Virus record (IMG/VR): IMGVR_UViG_3300041405_000133
Coordinates: 1-64,000 of that record
DNA: 64,000 bases
Source of the DNA: a virus
Strand: one strand, 5' to 3'
Part shown: one piece after another, positions 1 through 8,180 of the stretch
Layout: every line of letters starts with the position of its first letter
Position numbering within the stretch: position 1 is the first letter of the stretch
Translations under genes and position numbers: made by a program
The notes under the pieces: model-generated
The model's input: only the letters and a program-made list of their open reading frames with translations
What the model was told of the DNA's origin: nothing
Database searches by the model: none

Positions 1-206
1 AACCTGAGTTTGAAGAAGAAAGGGTTGACAATCTGACTCTGTGGTTACTTGCAGCGGCACTGTCGTTCGGTCTTTCCATCTCGATGGTCTACATCGACTG
101 GCATGATCGGACGAGCCGCTGCGTCGGTTCTAAAGAAGTGGTACGTGCTGGTATCGCACTGGACGTAAGTTCAGGGGTAGTTGTTCGAGACTGCCCAGTC
201 GAATAA
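1..206 (+). CDS. C-terminal part of a small membrane protein (partial)
   Basis: An open frame entering from the left edge (codons begin at base 3) runs 67 residues to TAA at 204-206. It has an acidic start (PEFEEERVDN), one clear hydrophobic segment (LWLLAAALSFGLSISMVYI) and a polar tail with two cysteines. This is the layout of a single-pass inner-membrane protein. The true start lies outside the window, so total length and family cannot be given. It points the same way as the 48-aa gene that follows after 54 bases and probably shares its transcript and terminator. No function recognised. Confidence 0.55.
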   Translation, partial: PEFEEERVDNLTLWLLAAALSFGLSISMVYIDWHDRTSRCVGSKEVVRAGIALDVSSGVVVRDCPVE

Positions 207-216
207 ATTACAGACA
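205..216 (+). promoter_or_regulatory. 12-base motif shared with the 5281 region (possible promoter element)
   Basis: AAATTACAGACA occurs here, 45 bases before the start of the 48-aa gene, and again at 5281-5292 before the gene at 5372. Both are AT-rich stretches following a stop codon or terminator and preceding a plus-strand gene. A promoter or processing signal is a guess from position alone. Confidence 0.25.
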
Positions 217-260
217 GATATCATCCACTCGCAACAATCCCCTAATGCAAGGAGTTTCAA

Positions 261-407
261 ATGCGTGAAGTACTATTGATCAGCTTCGGTATTGGTCTCG
301 GCTATTATATTCGTCATCTGCGTGCGCAGCGCGACGATGAGGAGTTGAAGCTTAAAGGTGCTGAAGCAGCAGCGGCTCGTAAGGCGGCTGAATCGGCAAC
401 TGCCTAA
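261..407 (+). CDS. 48-aa membrane-anchored small protein
   Basis: ATG at 261 follows a good Shine-Dalgarno site (AAGGAG, 249-254). The 48-residue product begins with a short hydrophobic stretch (VLLISFGIGLGYYI) and continues with a charged, alanine-rich helix (DDEELKLKGAEAAAARKAAES). This looks like an N-terminally anchored single-pass protein with a helical cytoplasmic tail. The gene ends directly before a strong terminator, supporting it as a real last cistron. No family recognised; function unknown. Confidence 0.7.
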   Translation: MREVLLISFGIGLGYYIRHLRAQRDDEELKLKGAEAAAARKAAESATA

Positions 408-415
408 ACGGCATA

Positions 416-457
416 GAGAGCGTGGCGAAAGCCACGCTCTCATTACTTCTTTTTTTT
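416..457 (+). terminator. Rho-independent terminator
   Basis: An 11-bp perfect stem (GAGAGCGTGGC / GCCACGCTCTC, 416-426 and 431-441) with a GAAA loop is followed by a T-rich tract at 447-457. It lies between the convergent genes ending at 407 (+) and 474 (-). It closely resembles the terminator at 22126: same GCATA flank, core stem and downstream ACTTC-T8. Confidence 0.9.
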
Positions 458-473
458 GTTTCAATTACTACCT

Positions 474-683
474 TCAACCCAACTCAACACCAATGTCTTC
501 GACTTCTACATTGATGTCACGGGTTGCCAACCATTCGACAGCTTCACGTTTGGCATGTAGTTCGGAATGAAACGTTCGATGTGTGAAGTACCAATGGTCG
601 TCGTGACGGAATGCGTAAGTTGGTTCACCGTTGAACAGATGTCCGGACAACAACATATATTGCTTACTCACGTATACCTCCAT
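474..683 (-). CDS. 69-aa conserved-looking hypothetical protein
   Basis: The start ATG (683-681) overlaps the stop of the upstream DnaB-like gene by one base (TGATG), the classic sign of translational coupling. The protein starts MEVYVSK and is rich in aromatic residues and histidine (FRHDDHWYFTHRTFHSELHAKREAVEWL). It is predicted to be a small soluble alpha/beta protein. An upstream in-frame ATG at 704 lies inside the previous gene and is less likely. It ends convergent with the 48-aa gene, separated by the 416-457 terminator. No function recognised. Confidence 0.65.
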   Translation of the reverse strand: MEVYVSKQYMLLSGHLFNGEPTYAFRHDDHWYFTHRTFHSELHAKREAVEWLATRDINVEVEDIGVELG

Positions 684-2227
684 CAATCGTCGAAGTCGCG
701 CCAATCAGAACCACCTTCGCCATTGGTAGTACGCGCACCTACTTTCTTATACGAAAGATCTTCGTCAAGAAGCAGATCGTACTTGAAGCCCATCATCGGG
801 TAATCCAAGAACTTCAATGCGTAATACTTATCCTGTTCCTGAGTTGCACCGATCTTACGATGCTTACCCCATTGGAACTCAGCCCATGCTTGACCTTGGT
901 GAATAGTCTTCGCGGTAAAGACCTCATAGTCAAACTCGGTGTTGAGCTTCTTGGAACCCTCGTAGTAGCCTTTATCCACCAGACGCTTGATGTAGTCGTC
1001 AGGATAGGTACGGGCCAAGTCACGAGTCGCTGGAGACAGTTGGTGAGCTGTGTACGCAAAGATGTTGTTTGGAGACGTGAACTTACGGACGCGACGGTGC
1101 GCTCCTTGAATCTCGTCACCAGCAACAGCCGCCACGATGTTGTTCTTGGTCAGCAGGTTGATGTAGTCGCAACCAGCCGAAACAATCTCGTAGCCTTCTT
1201 TGATGAATTGCTTCAAGTCATCGATGTAGTCGTCGACGTCTGCACCACGAGTGTAGTCCAGAATCATGACGTGCCAGCCATTGGCTGTCATCTTGTCGAA
1301 AACGTACTGAGCGATCTCACGAGAGTCGACGCCCTTCGTTACGACGGGCAGACCAAACTCGTATTGCATCAACAGTGTGTATAGCTTCTGAAGAACCAGC
1401 TCGGGTTTATCTTCCGCAGTAGCAAACACATGCAGCGGTTTCTTCGTCTCATCAAAGAGCACGGGACTGTTGAAGATACAGAATGCAAATAGCTGATCCA
1501 GCAGAGTACCGGACTTGTTCATACCCGGCAATGCGGATACGTTAGCCCACTCACCGCGCCGTGCGCCTTCCTGATCACCAGTCATCCGGTTAGCGGCCTT
1601 GAAGCCGTACTTGAGGATAGCTCGTGGATCAATGGCAAGCTGAGCCATAGCGTAGACTTCCGACAGGCTTTCAACGTCACTGATGTCAATGCGACGCATC
1701 GCACCACCAGCTTGACGTTTACCAGATAGTGGAAGCTCTGTCATCTTGGCGATGATCTCTTCACGGAAGCGTGCAACATCACCGACCTTCTCACGATCAA
1801 AGCCGAGCTTACGCGCTGCGTCCCGCAGGAGTTTCGTGAACTCCTCTACCCCGATAAAGTCGTACAGCTCGGCTGTTGCTTCATCGAGTTTATCCTTGGC
1901 TGCATCAGGGTCGTCCACCAGAAGAATGGTGCGGGTAAATAGATCATATAGGCGATCATTATCCCCTGCGGCGATTCGGATGCGACCCATTAGGTCGTTA
2001 ATGTCGTACGGATGCTCTGATCCTTTCTTCTTCATCCAGATGACTAAGTTCCGAACTCGGGACAAAGCGTTGTGTTCCCGGTTGGAGTTTGAAGCATCAT
2101 CAGTTAGATGAAGGTGATCGAGTGTACGATCGATTACATTGAGCAAAGCCTCAGGGTCATTCTTGCCCGAATGACTCGAGTAGTACATGGCACTGATGGC
2201 CTTGGCTAACAGTAGCTTAATTTCCAT
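683..2227 (-). CDS. DnaB-like (RecA-fold) replicative helicase/ATPase
   Basis: 514 aa. The N-terminal ~200 residues are helical and acidic, like a helicase N-terminal/linker region. The C-terminal half carries RecA-fold signatures: a P-loop-like LPGMNKSGTLL (233-243), a strand VMILDYTRG (about 320), a Walker-B-like CDYINLL (353-359) that matches the DnaB DYLQL type, and later FAYTAHQLSPATRDLA, corresponding to the DnaB segment holding the glutamine and arginine finger. The P-loop is unusual, with Lys-Ser-Gly instead of Gly-Lys-Ser/Thr. By family knowledge it would act as a hexameric helicase or a related SF4 ATPase in phage DNA replication. The start is preceded by GAGG. It is divergent from the gene at 2266 with a 38-bp gap holding both ribosome sites. 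Confidence 0.7.
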   Translation of the reverse strand: MEIKLLLAKAISAMYYSSHSGKNDPEALLNVIDRTLDHLHLTDDASNSNREHNALSRVRNLVIWMKKKGSEHPYDINDLMGRIRIAAGDNDRLYDLFTRTILLVDDPDAAKDKLDEATAELYDFIGVEEFTKLLRDAARKLGFDREKVGDVARFREEIIAKMTELPLSGKRQAGGAMRRIDISDVESLSEVYAMAQLAIDPRAILKYGFKAANRMTGDQEGARRGEWANVSALPGMNKSGTLLDQLFAFCIFNSPVLFDETKKPLHVFATAEDKPELVLQKLYTLLMQYEFGLPVVTKGVDSREIAQYVFDKMTANGWHVMILDYTRGADVDDYIDDLKQFIKEGYEIVSAGCDYINLLTKNNIVAAVAGDEIQGAHRRVRKFTSPNNIFAYTAHQLSPATRDLARTYPDDYIKRLVDKGYYEGSKKLNTEFDYEVFTAKTIHQGQAWAEFQWGKHRKIGATQEQDKYYALKFLDYPMMGFKYDLLLDEDLSYKKVGARTTNGEGGSDWRDFDD

Positions 2228-2265
2228 ACCGCCTCACCGCAGGCAAATTGAATTGGGGATATCTC

Positions 2266-2793
2266 ATGAGTAAGCCAGTCAGTATTCGCTACATCCCAAA
2301 ATGGTTGAGCGGTGCTATGACGCACTACGGGACTGACATCAAAGAATTCGAAAGCATAGTATCGAGACACGATGTGGATCTTTACAAACTGGCGAACCAT
2401 CTGTTCCGCGCTCGTCTGAACAGTATGGGTCTGGATGAGTTCGTTTTCCCAGATGCCGATGCTGGTAAAGGCTTCAGCTCTGACGATGCTGTGTTCGCAC
2501 TGTTCGGTGGTAATCCACAACAGTTGGCGATCCCGCAATTCGTCCTGGGTTACTTCGACATCTATCCTGACAAGTACGATGGTATCATCATCGTCGAGCG
2601 GGAAGGTGGTGAAGTAAAGGATGTTATGAAAGAACTGCTGAAAGCTGTCGCCCTTTATAGGGGCGTCGATGTGGCTTACGCGTCCGTTGTCTTCAGAAGA
2701 TATCTGGAGAAAGTAAATAAAGACCTTGACCCAGGCAGCAGTCATGCGGTCGAACTTACTCGTGAGTTGACGAACAACGACCAACACGAGTGA
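2266..2793 (+). CDS. Hypothetical protein, 175 aa
   Basis: ATG at 2266 is preceded by GGGGAT; an upstream in-frame start at 2248 lacks a ribosome site. The protein (MSKPVSIRYIPKWLSG...) is acidic and mixed alpha/beta, with the mid region FDIYPDKYDGIIIVEREGGEVKDVMKELLKAV suggesting a small globular fold. No transmembrane segment or catalytic motif is visible. It sits just upstream of the capsid gene, separated by a structured 179-base leader region, and divergent to the DnaB-like gene. The position fits a head-assembly or replication accessory protein, but this is only context. Confidence 0.65.
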   Translation: MSKPVSIRYIPKWLSGAMTHYGTDIKEFESIVSRHDVDLYKLANHLFRARLNSMGLDEFVFPDADAGKGFSSDDAVFALFGGNPQQLAIPQFVLGYFDIYPDKYDGIIIVEREGGEVKDVMKELLKAVALYRGVDVAYASVVFRRYLEKVNKDLDPGSSHAVELTRELTNNDQHE

Positions 2794-2872
2794 TAAGTGA
2801 TACATGTTATGCAAATCACTGCTATTACGGTGATATGTATAAACACACGGTTTCCATAACGCCTGCGGGACG

Positions 2873-2936
2873 TAGGATCGCTGTCTCTAGTCGACTAGTG
2901 ACAGGTCGGCGTCGATCCTAAAATAGAAGCTTCTAT
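2873..2936 (+). promoter_or_regulatory. Structured 5' leader of the major capsid gene
   Basis: A long nested stem-loop precedes the capsid gene. Outer arms TAGGATCG (2873-2880) and CGATCCTA (2913-2920) pair perfectly. Inside, CTGTC (2881-2885) pairs with GACAG (2900-2904), and CTAG/CTAG closes a TCGA loop. It is followed at once by the palindrome TAGAAGCTTCTA (2924-2935). The SD GGAG is at 2963-2966 and ATG at 2973, so the structure leaves the ribosome site free. It could stabilise the transcript's 5' end or terminate upstream transcription. No T-run follows, which argues against a simple terminator. Confidence 0.6.
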
Positions 2937-2972
2937 CCTTCGGCAACACCAAATTGCAATTTGGAGCAATTC

Positions 2973-5159
2973 ATGAGCAAGATCGTAATTGACAAAAAAT
3001 CCGGTATGCCGGATCTGGAACACGTTTCCGCAGTGAAGATCAAAGATCACCTGCTGAACGGCACCGGCTACAGCACCGAAGCTAGCGACCTGTTGGCCGC
3101 TCTGCAAAACGGTAGCTTCGAAGCCCGCGGCACTCTGTCCCAAATCGCCGGTGAACTGGCTCCAGTGCTGCAAACCAGCATCGAGAACCAGAAAGCCGAA
3201 TACGCCAACCCTGCCGGTCTGGCCGCTGCATCGTTCCTGAAAGCATTCGGTAGCAAGCCTTCCGACCTGCTGCGCCTGCAAACCTCGATGGAAGGCAAGT
3301 CGCTGACCGACGGCACCCGTTACGCTCACGCTGACGGCTCCGAATACGACAGCGTCTACTCCACCGAATCGTACGACAACCAGTCGCTGATCGACCACCT
3401 GTCGATTTCGATCGGTCTGAACTACAAGATCGCTCGCCAGGGTCCGGCGATGGAAATGATCTACCGCACCGTGCCTCTGTCCCCAGAGCAAGGCGGTATC
3501 GACATCCAGATCCCGAACCTGTACGTCGAAAACACCCTGCAACACGCCCTGGACGGTTCCGAGTCGGACTTCGGCCTGCGCCGTGTAATGGACTCCGCGA
3601 TCGACTTCACCGTTCTGAACGACAACAGCACTCAGCTGATCCCTGGCTATAACGCCACTTCCGCTGCGAACTTCGTCGCCACTTCGGTTATCACCCCGTT
3701 CGAATACGTCAACGGTCGTCGTACCGTTACCACCTCCGGCCTGGCCGTTGGTAAGACCATCAACCTGCTCGGCATCGGCCAGATCGATTCCGTACAGCGC
3801 GTTGGTCAGGCTGACTACACTGAAGCCCTGGACCGCAACATCGGTATCGAATCCGTGTTCCTGAGCCTCGGCGCAGACACCATTCGTTTCGACACCAAGG
3901 GTCTGCCTTACAGCCGCTTCGTGAAGACTCCAGAGCAAGGCGGTCGCGCCATGGCGCTGAACTTCCCGCTGACCACCCTGGAAATCAACAAAGACACCTT
4001 GACCTACAACGATGCCGCTCCTGCTGGCGCCGTGTTCGGTACTATCGCCAGTGGCGATTACAAGGTTCGTCTGAAGACCATCATCAACGGTCAAGCTGAC
4101 GTTGAGCGCGGCACTGTGAACATCAACGCCGGTTCGCTGGAAGTGATGTACATCAAGAACGCCGCTGGCGACAAGATCGACCTGGCTGCTGGCGTCGGCA
4201 AGACCATCGTTGATGGCCTGGCTGCACTGGCTACTTCCGCCTGGTGGCCTGATGCTCGCCTGACCAACACCAACCACCGTCACCTGGGCCTGATGCTCAA
4301 CGTACGTAACGTGACCGAACGTCTGCTGACCCGTCAGCGCGCGCCGTTCTTCGTACCGTACCCACTGAGCGAAAACCGCGACCAGACCGTAATGGACTGG
4401 CTGACCTTCGCCGTTGGTTCCTACATCAACAACGAAGCGGTGGGCACCCTGATCGGTTACCACGAGCGCCTGATGCGTCTGACTGGCGGCCTGCGTGGCG
4501 AGCTGACCGGTGGTGACTTCGAAATCAACGCACTGCCTATCGAAGGTATTGGCCGCTGGTTGGTCAACCCTTACGTTCAGGAACTGGACGTTGACTTGAT
4601 GGAAACCGCTCAGTCGCAGGAAACTGTGGCAAACGTGGAAAACGGTATCGAAGTGCTGGTCAACACCCTGCGCTCCGTGTCGTTCGACATCCTGCAACGC
4701 ACCAACTACGAAAACGCCTGCCGTTACATGGACGGTGGCGAGATCACTTCGAAGTGGCGCATTGCCCTGGTTACCAGCAAGAAGATCGAGCGCTTCATGA
4801 CGATCCAAGGCGACAGCCGCACCCTGGGTGCCGGCCTGAGCTACCAGCTGGAAGCCGATGTCGACCAGCGTCTGTCGGACGTGATGTACCTCACCATCGT
4901 TCGCGATGGCGAAGGCGTGGACGCTCTGTCCGCCGGTGCAATGCTGTTGACTCCGACCCTCGTGTCGACCATCAGCGTTACCCGTAACAACCGTCCTGGT
5001 AACGAAGCTGTTGTACAGCCTCGCTTCCAGCACTACAACTTCCTGCCGATCATCGTCAAGCTGAACATCAAAGGCGTCGACGAGCTGCTGGAAAGCACCC
5101 TGCCTTTTCGTATCAAAGGCGACATTAATACCACTGATGTTAGCAGCCCCGCTCCGTAA
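2973..5159 (+). CDS. Major capsid protein, phiKZ-like
   Basis: 728 aa, close to the about 747-aa capsid protein (gp120) of phiKZ. It is assigned from overall length, composition and context (followed by candidate nvRNAP beta and other head genes). It is soluble, without membrane segments, rich in beta-strand sequence in the second half, with a helical first ~130 residues that could be a propeptide/delta-domain as in HK97-fold phiKZ capsids cleaved during maturation; cleavage is inferred. Start ATG 2973 has SD GGAG (2963-2966). Codon use is markedly richer in C-ending host-preferred codons than the neighbours (AAC, ACC, CTG, GGT), as expected for the most abundant virion protein. It is flanked by a structured leader and a strong terminator at 5223, so it is probably expressed as its own unit. 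Confidence 0.85.
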   Translation: MSKIVIDKKSGMPDLEHVSAVKIKDHLLNGTGYSTEASDLLAALQNGSFEARGTLSQIAGELAPVLQTSIENQKAEYANPAGLAAASFLKAFGSKPSDLLRLQTSMEGKSLTDGTRYAHADGSEYDSVYSTESYDNQSLIDHLSISIGLNYKIARQGPAMEMIYRTVPLSPEQGGIDIQIPNLYVENTLQHALDGSESDFGLRRVMDSAIDFTVLNDNSTQLIPGYNATSAANFVATSVITPFEYVNGRRTVTTSGLAVGKTINLLGIGQIDSVQRVGQADYTEALDRNIGIESVFLSLGADTIRFDTKGLPYSRFVKTPEQGGRAMALNFPLTTLEINKDTLTYNDAAPAGAVFGTIASGDYKVRLKTIINGQADVERGTVNINAGSLEVMYIKNAAGDKIDLAAGVGKTIVDGLAALATSAWWPDARLTNTNHRHLGLMLNVRNVTERLLTRQRAPFFVPYPLSENRDQTVMDWLTFAVGSYINNEAVGTLIGYHERLMRLTGGLRGELTGGDFEINALPIEGIGRWLVNPYVQELDVDLMETAQSQETVANVENGIEVLVNTLRSVSFDILQRTNYENACRYMDGGEITSKWRIALVTSKKIERFMTIQGDSRTLGAGLSYQLEADVDQRLSDVMYLTIVRDGEGVDALSAGAMLLTPTLVSTISVTRNNRPGNEAVVQPRFQHYNFLPIIVKLNIKGVDELLESTLPFRIKGDINTTDVSSPAP

Positions 5160-5222
5160 CTTGGAGCTACCTCCGGAAGTAGTTCCGGAGCTGCCTAATC
5201 CTTAGTGGGATTAATGGGTGAA

Positions 5223-5254
5223 CATAAAGCCGGGACTTCGGTCCCGGCTTTATG
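5223..5254 (+). terminator. Hairpin terminator after the capsid gene
   Basis: A 14-bp stem (CATAAAGCCGGGAC / GTCCCGGCTTTATG) with a UUCG loop lies 64 bases after the capsid stop. There is no long T-run, only the TTTATG end of the stem. The CATA...TATG flanks recur in several other terminators of this window. Confidence 0.75.
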
Positions 5255-5280
5255 CCGTCTACGGCAATTCACGTATAAAG

Positions 5281-5295
5281 AAATTACAGACATAC
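5281..5295 (+). promoter_or_regulatory. Candidate promoter-like AT-rich motif
   Basis: AAATTACAGACATACATTAC (5281-5300) repeats the 12-mer seen at 205-216 and contains TACATTAC, which also occurs at 21062 ahead of the gene at 21105. It resembles the TATATTAC core described for phiKZ early promoters (known from that phage). Assignment here rests only on sequence likeness and the position between a terminator and the gene at 5372. Confidence 0.3.
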
Positions 5296-5371
5296 ATTAC
5301 TAAAATAGGCGTAGTAGGAAAAGAGTAAAACCATTGGGGACCGTAGTTATATACACAGGGGCAATAAGGTT

Positions 5372-6487
5372 ATGGATAGTTCGGGACGTCGTTTTGTTCC
5401 GTTCGATAAGTTCACCTCTCGTGCAGAGTTGAGCGATCCCGATTTGAAGGGTCGTGAGAACGCAGCGTTTACAATGCGCTACGTTAATGCGTCAAGTCGG
5501 ACTATAAGCGTCAAGACCAGAATGGGCGTGCATTCGATTCTCAAACCGAAGCAGTACACTCAGGGCGGTGAATACATTGACGTCTTTCTCGAATGGACTA
5601 TGACTAAGGAATCTTACAAATCGACCTATGTTGATTTCTTAGACCGGCATCGAAATCCGCAAGGGTTAGCAGCGGAAATCATTAGTGCCTTTGAAGCGAG
5701 ATTGAATTCTTGGTCTCATCAGGGCCGGTTGACTACTCTCACGATTCATGTGGAGATTCAACTGAATGATGTTGTTAATGCCGGGGGTACTGTGTACTTG
5801 GAAGAGTTGGATCTGTTGATCTCGCTCGAACCAGAAGTTGAGAAGTTTGAGGAGCATCCGTTCAGTAACTTTAATCGGTTGCAGTATGGATTAGCCGCTG
5901 ACCTACCTCACTTGGGTAAAGATACTCTGCTGTTCTCGATCAAAGCCGTAGACAATAGTTCTCTTAGGAATAGACATGATCGGTTTATGCTGTTAGGCAA
6001 TACCGTTCACCATATTCCAATTGAACGCGATTTAAGGTTACGTGACGGTGTACATGTCACAACTCGGCGACCAGCCGCAGTGAAGAACGTCATTGGGTCT
6101 GGTGCAACCATCCACACTGAACATCTGTCGTTTGAAGATGCAGATGCTCGGTTCAACTTAGCTGACAGTATTGAGAAAGCCCAAGCTGGTGTTAGTTGGC
6201 AAGAAATGCGTAAAGAAGAAATAGCCCGCAGAGCGCACGAACAGAAAATGAAAGAGTTCGATCGAGCTGGGGAGAAAGCTGACACAGACCACACGTATAC
6301 GCGAGAGAAGACAGAGTCCGAAAGGGCATTCGCTCGCGAGCGTGAGGAATGGCTTCGCTGGAAACATCGCGAAGACGATGTTAAAGAGAAGACTAAAAAC
6401 TTGGGCGACTGGATTCGTTTGGTCGGTGGGATAATCACATCGTCGCTAACTGTGTTAACGATGGTGGCTAAAATGAAACCTTCATAG
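5372..6487 (+). CDS. Virion-associated-like protein with coiled coil and C-terminal membrane segment
   Basis: 371 aa, unknown family. The first ~250 residues look globular and beta-rich. Residues about 265-345 are an extremely charged helix (EEIARRAHEQKMKEFDRAGEKAD, ESERAFAREREEWLRWKHRE), very likely a coiled coil. The C-terminus has a hydrophobic segment (WIRLVGGIITSSLTVLTMVAK) suited to membrane insertion. It sits between the capsid gene and the candidate RNA polymerase beta fragment, co-directional with both, with 16 bases to the next gene. Ribosome site is weak (AGGGGC, 12 bases upstream). Role unknown; a membrane-tethered coiled-coil protein is all the sequence supports. Confidence 0.7.
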   Translation: MDSSGRRFVPFDKFTSRAELSDPDLKGRENAAFTMRYVNASSRTISVKTRMGVHSILKPKQYTQGGEYIDVFLEWTMTKESYKSTYVDFLDRHRNPQGLAAEIISAFEARLNSWSHQGRLTTLTIHVEIQLNDVVNAGGTVYLEELDLLISLEPEVEKFEEHPFSNFNRLQYGLAADLPHLGKDTLLFSIKAVDNSSLRNRHDRFMLLGNTVHHIPIERDLRLRDGVHVTTRRPAAVKNVIGSGATIHTEHLSFEDADARFNLADSIEKAQAGVSWQEMRKEEIARRAHEQKMKEFDRAGEKADTDHTYTREKTESERAFAREREEWLRWKHREDDVKEKTKNLGDWIRLVGGIITSSLTVLTMVAKMKPS

Positions 6488-6503
6488 ATGGGTAGGGGAT
6501 GGA

Positions 6504-8156
6504 ATGCATACTTGGTTATTTGACGACTTGCAGAAGAGGATGCCTGTTTTCAATCAGGACATTCTGGATGGACTCGCCTATCGTGGCTTGGACGATGCTA
6601 AGGGACTCGTAGATCAGACTATTGCGTGTGCTGAAAACAGTTATCCAGATGACTTCGAGTACAACGGATCTTACATCTGTAGTCCTCAGGAAGCGTACAG
6701 CGTTATGTCATCTTCGCTGACACGGTCCGATCGTTCCACCCCCTCCATCGACTTAGCGCAAAGCGATGTCTACATGGTGAAGTATCAGTTCTCCTGTAAT
6801 GGCGTTCCGCTATATCCGCGCTATTTCTGCTTGCCTGCTCCAAGGCGCGGTGGGTTGCTCACCATTACAGGTAAACAGTTCGCCATCGGCGATGTACTAA
6901 CAGACCCTGGCCTATCGATAGGCCAGGACTTTGTGTTCATCCGTATGTCACGCGCTCCGGTTACATTCAAGCGCCTGATCTACACCGTTTTGAAAGATGG
7001 AGAAGATTACTCCGAGTACATTGCTTATTCTTGGCTGCACCACCGGTCCGCCAACAATAACAAGAAGTCGGAAAGTGATACCATCACGCTTGGTAAGGTG
7101 ATGTCTACTCTGCCGCATTATCTCTTCTGCCGGTATGGCTTGAAAGAGACGTTCGCTCGGTTTGCGTATTGCGATGTTGCAATCGTTACCGAAGAGTTCT
7201 TGGCCGAGAACCCCGTTGACCCTGAAAAGTATACCGTAGTCAGATCAGCCAAGTCCCGGCCGGCTGCATTGAAGCTGCGTGTGCATTACCCCGATATCGC
7301 TACAAACCTCTGCCTGATCATTCCTAAAGCTGCTACCAATCAGCTGACCATGGCGTTTGCCTTGGCGTTCTTCTATCTGGTCGATCTGTTCCCTCAGGAT
7401 CTGCTGGTTGAAGACTTGCTCGGCGATGACATCTGGAAGCGCTGGATGGGTTACGTTCTCTTTGGCGACCAGATGTCTGTTGGTAAGCTGGTTGAGAACG
7501 TGGTGAGTCACCTCATCAGCCTGGATGATTACGTGGACATCGAAGTACGCAAGACTCTGCTGGATGAAGAGAACTTGGATGTTGAAAACCTCTACGAGTT
7601 CTTTGCTTACATTCTCGTTCAGATCGATCACCTGATTGATTCGAAAGCGGAATCCATTGGCTCCATGTATGGTAAACGCTTGGTGACTGCGCAGTATGTA
7701 CTGCGTGACATCTACGAGCAGATCTTCCGGTGTCTCTTCGAGATCACGAATAACCGGAAGCGTAAGCACACAGCGGATGACTACAACAAGATCTTGGGTA
7801 AGTTCTTTATGCCCACGATCATCTTCAACCTGCGCAAGACTAGCAGCAAACCGTTTATGTCCAGCGTGTCTACCCCTGGCGACAACATGTTCTTCCGAAT
7901 CACCTCTCGCTTGGTAATGCAGGCGCAAACGAGTGCTGGGCGTAAATCCCAGAACTTGAACGTGAACGATCCACAATCGTGGCTCGACGGTTCGATTGCT
8001 GAAGGGGGTAACCACCTTATCCTTCCGAAGCACTCCCCACTGGGTCGTAATACGATCAACCCGACAGTGGAACTGGACGAGAAGAATACGATTGTGCGGA
8101 AAGAACACATGAAGCCAATCGTTGCACATATCGACGCGGCTATCGGCCGAAACTAA
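6504..8156 (+). CDS. Candidate RNA polymerase beta N-terminal part (non-virion RNAP, phiKZ gp123-like)
   Basis: 550 aa. Several stretches resemble cellular beta in the right order: a strand-rich segment GGLLTITGKQFAIGDVLTDPGLS (about 115-137) like the beta GGTFIINGxERV...PG region, then QIDHLIDSKAESIGSMYGKRLVTAQ (about 373-397) like the beta DIDHLxNRRVRTVGELLxNQFRxG motif, and a Ser/Gln-rich end near 460-490 where fork-loop sequences occur. phiKZ splits its early-expressed RNAP beta into gp123 and gp71-73, and gp123 lies close to the capsid gene gp120, as here. The catalytic lysine/RHGNKG motif is absent, as expected if it lies in a separate C-terminal subunit. The assignment is by eye and needs a profile search. 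Confidence 0.65.
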   Translation: MHTWLFDDLQKRMPVFNQDILDGLAYRGLDDAKGLVDQTIACAENSYPDDFEYNGSYICSPQEAYSVMSSSLTRSDRSTPSIDLAQSDVYMVKYQFSCNGVPLYPRYFCLPAPRRGGLLTITGKQFAIGDVLTDPGLSIGQDFVFIRMSRAPVTFKRLIYTVLKDGEDYSEYIAYSWLHHRSANNNKKSESDTITLGKVMSTLPHYLFCRYGLKETFARFAYCDVAIVTEEFLAENPVDPEKYTVVRSAKSRPAALKLRVHYPDIATNLCLIIPKAATNQLTMAFALAFFYLVDLFPQDLLVEDLLGDDIWKRWMGYVLFGDQMSVGKLVENVVSHLISLDDYVDIEVRKTLLDEENLDVENLYEFFAYILVQIDHLIDSKAESIGSMYGKRLVTAQYVLRDIYEQIFRCLFEITNNRKRKHTADDYNKILGKFFMPTIIFNLRKTSSKPFMSSVSTPGDNMFFRITSRLVMQAQTSAGRKSQNLNVNDPQSWLDGSIAEGGNHLILPKHSPLGRNTINPTVELDEKNTIVRKEHMKPIVAHIDAAIGRN

Positions 8157-8180
8157 TTTAACTCAAGAATAGGAAGATGT

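Noticed and set aside
2895-5033. Long open frame antisense to the capsid gene (712 codons)
   Set aside because: Arises from strongly biased codon use of the capsid gene; no ribosome site; composition rich in Val, Gln, Asp as expected for an antisense shadow.
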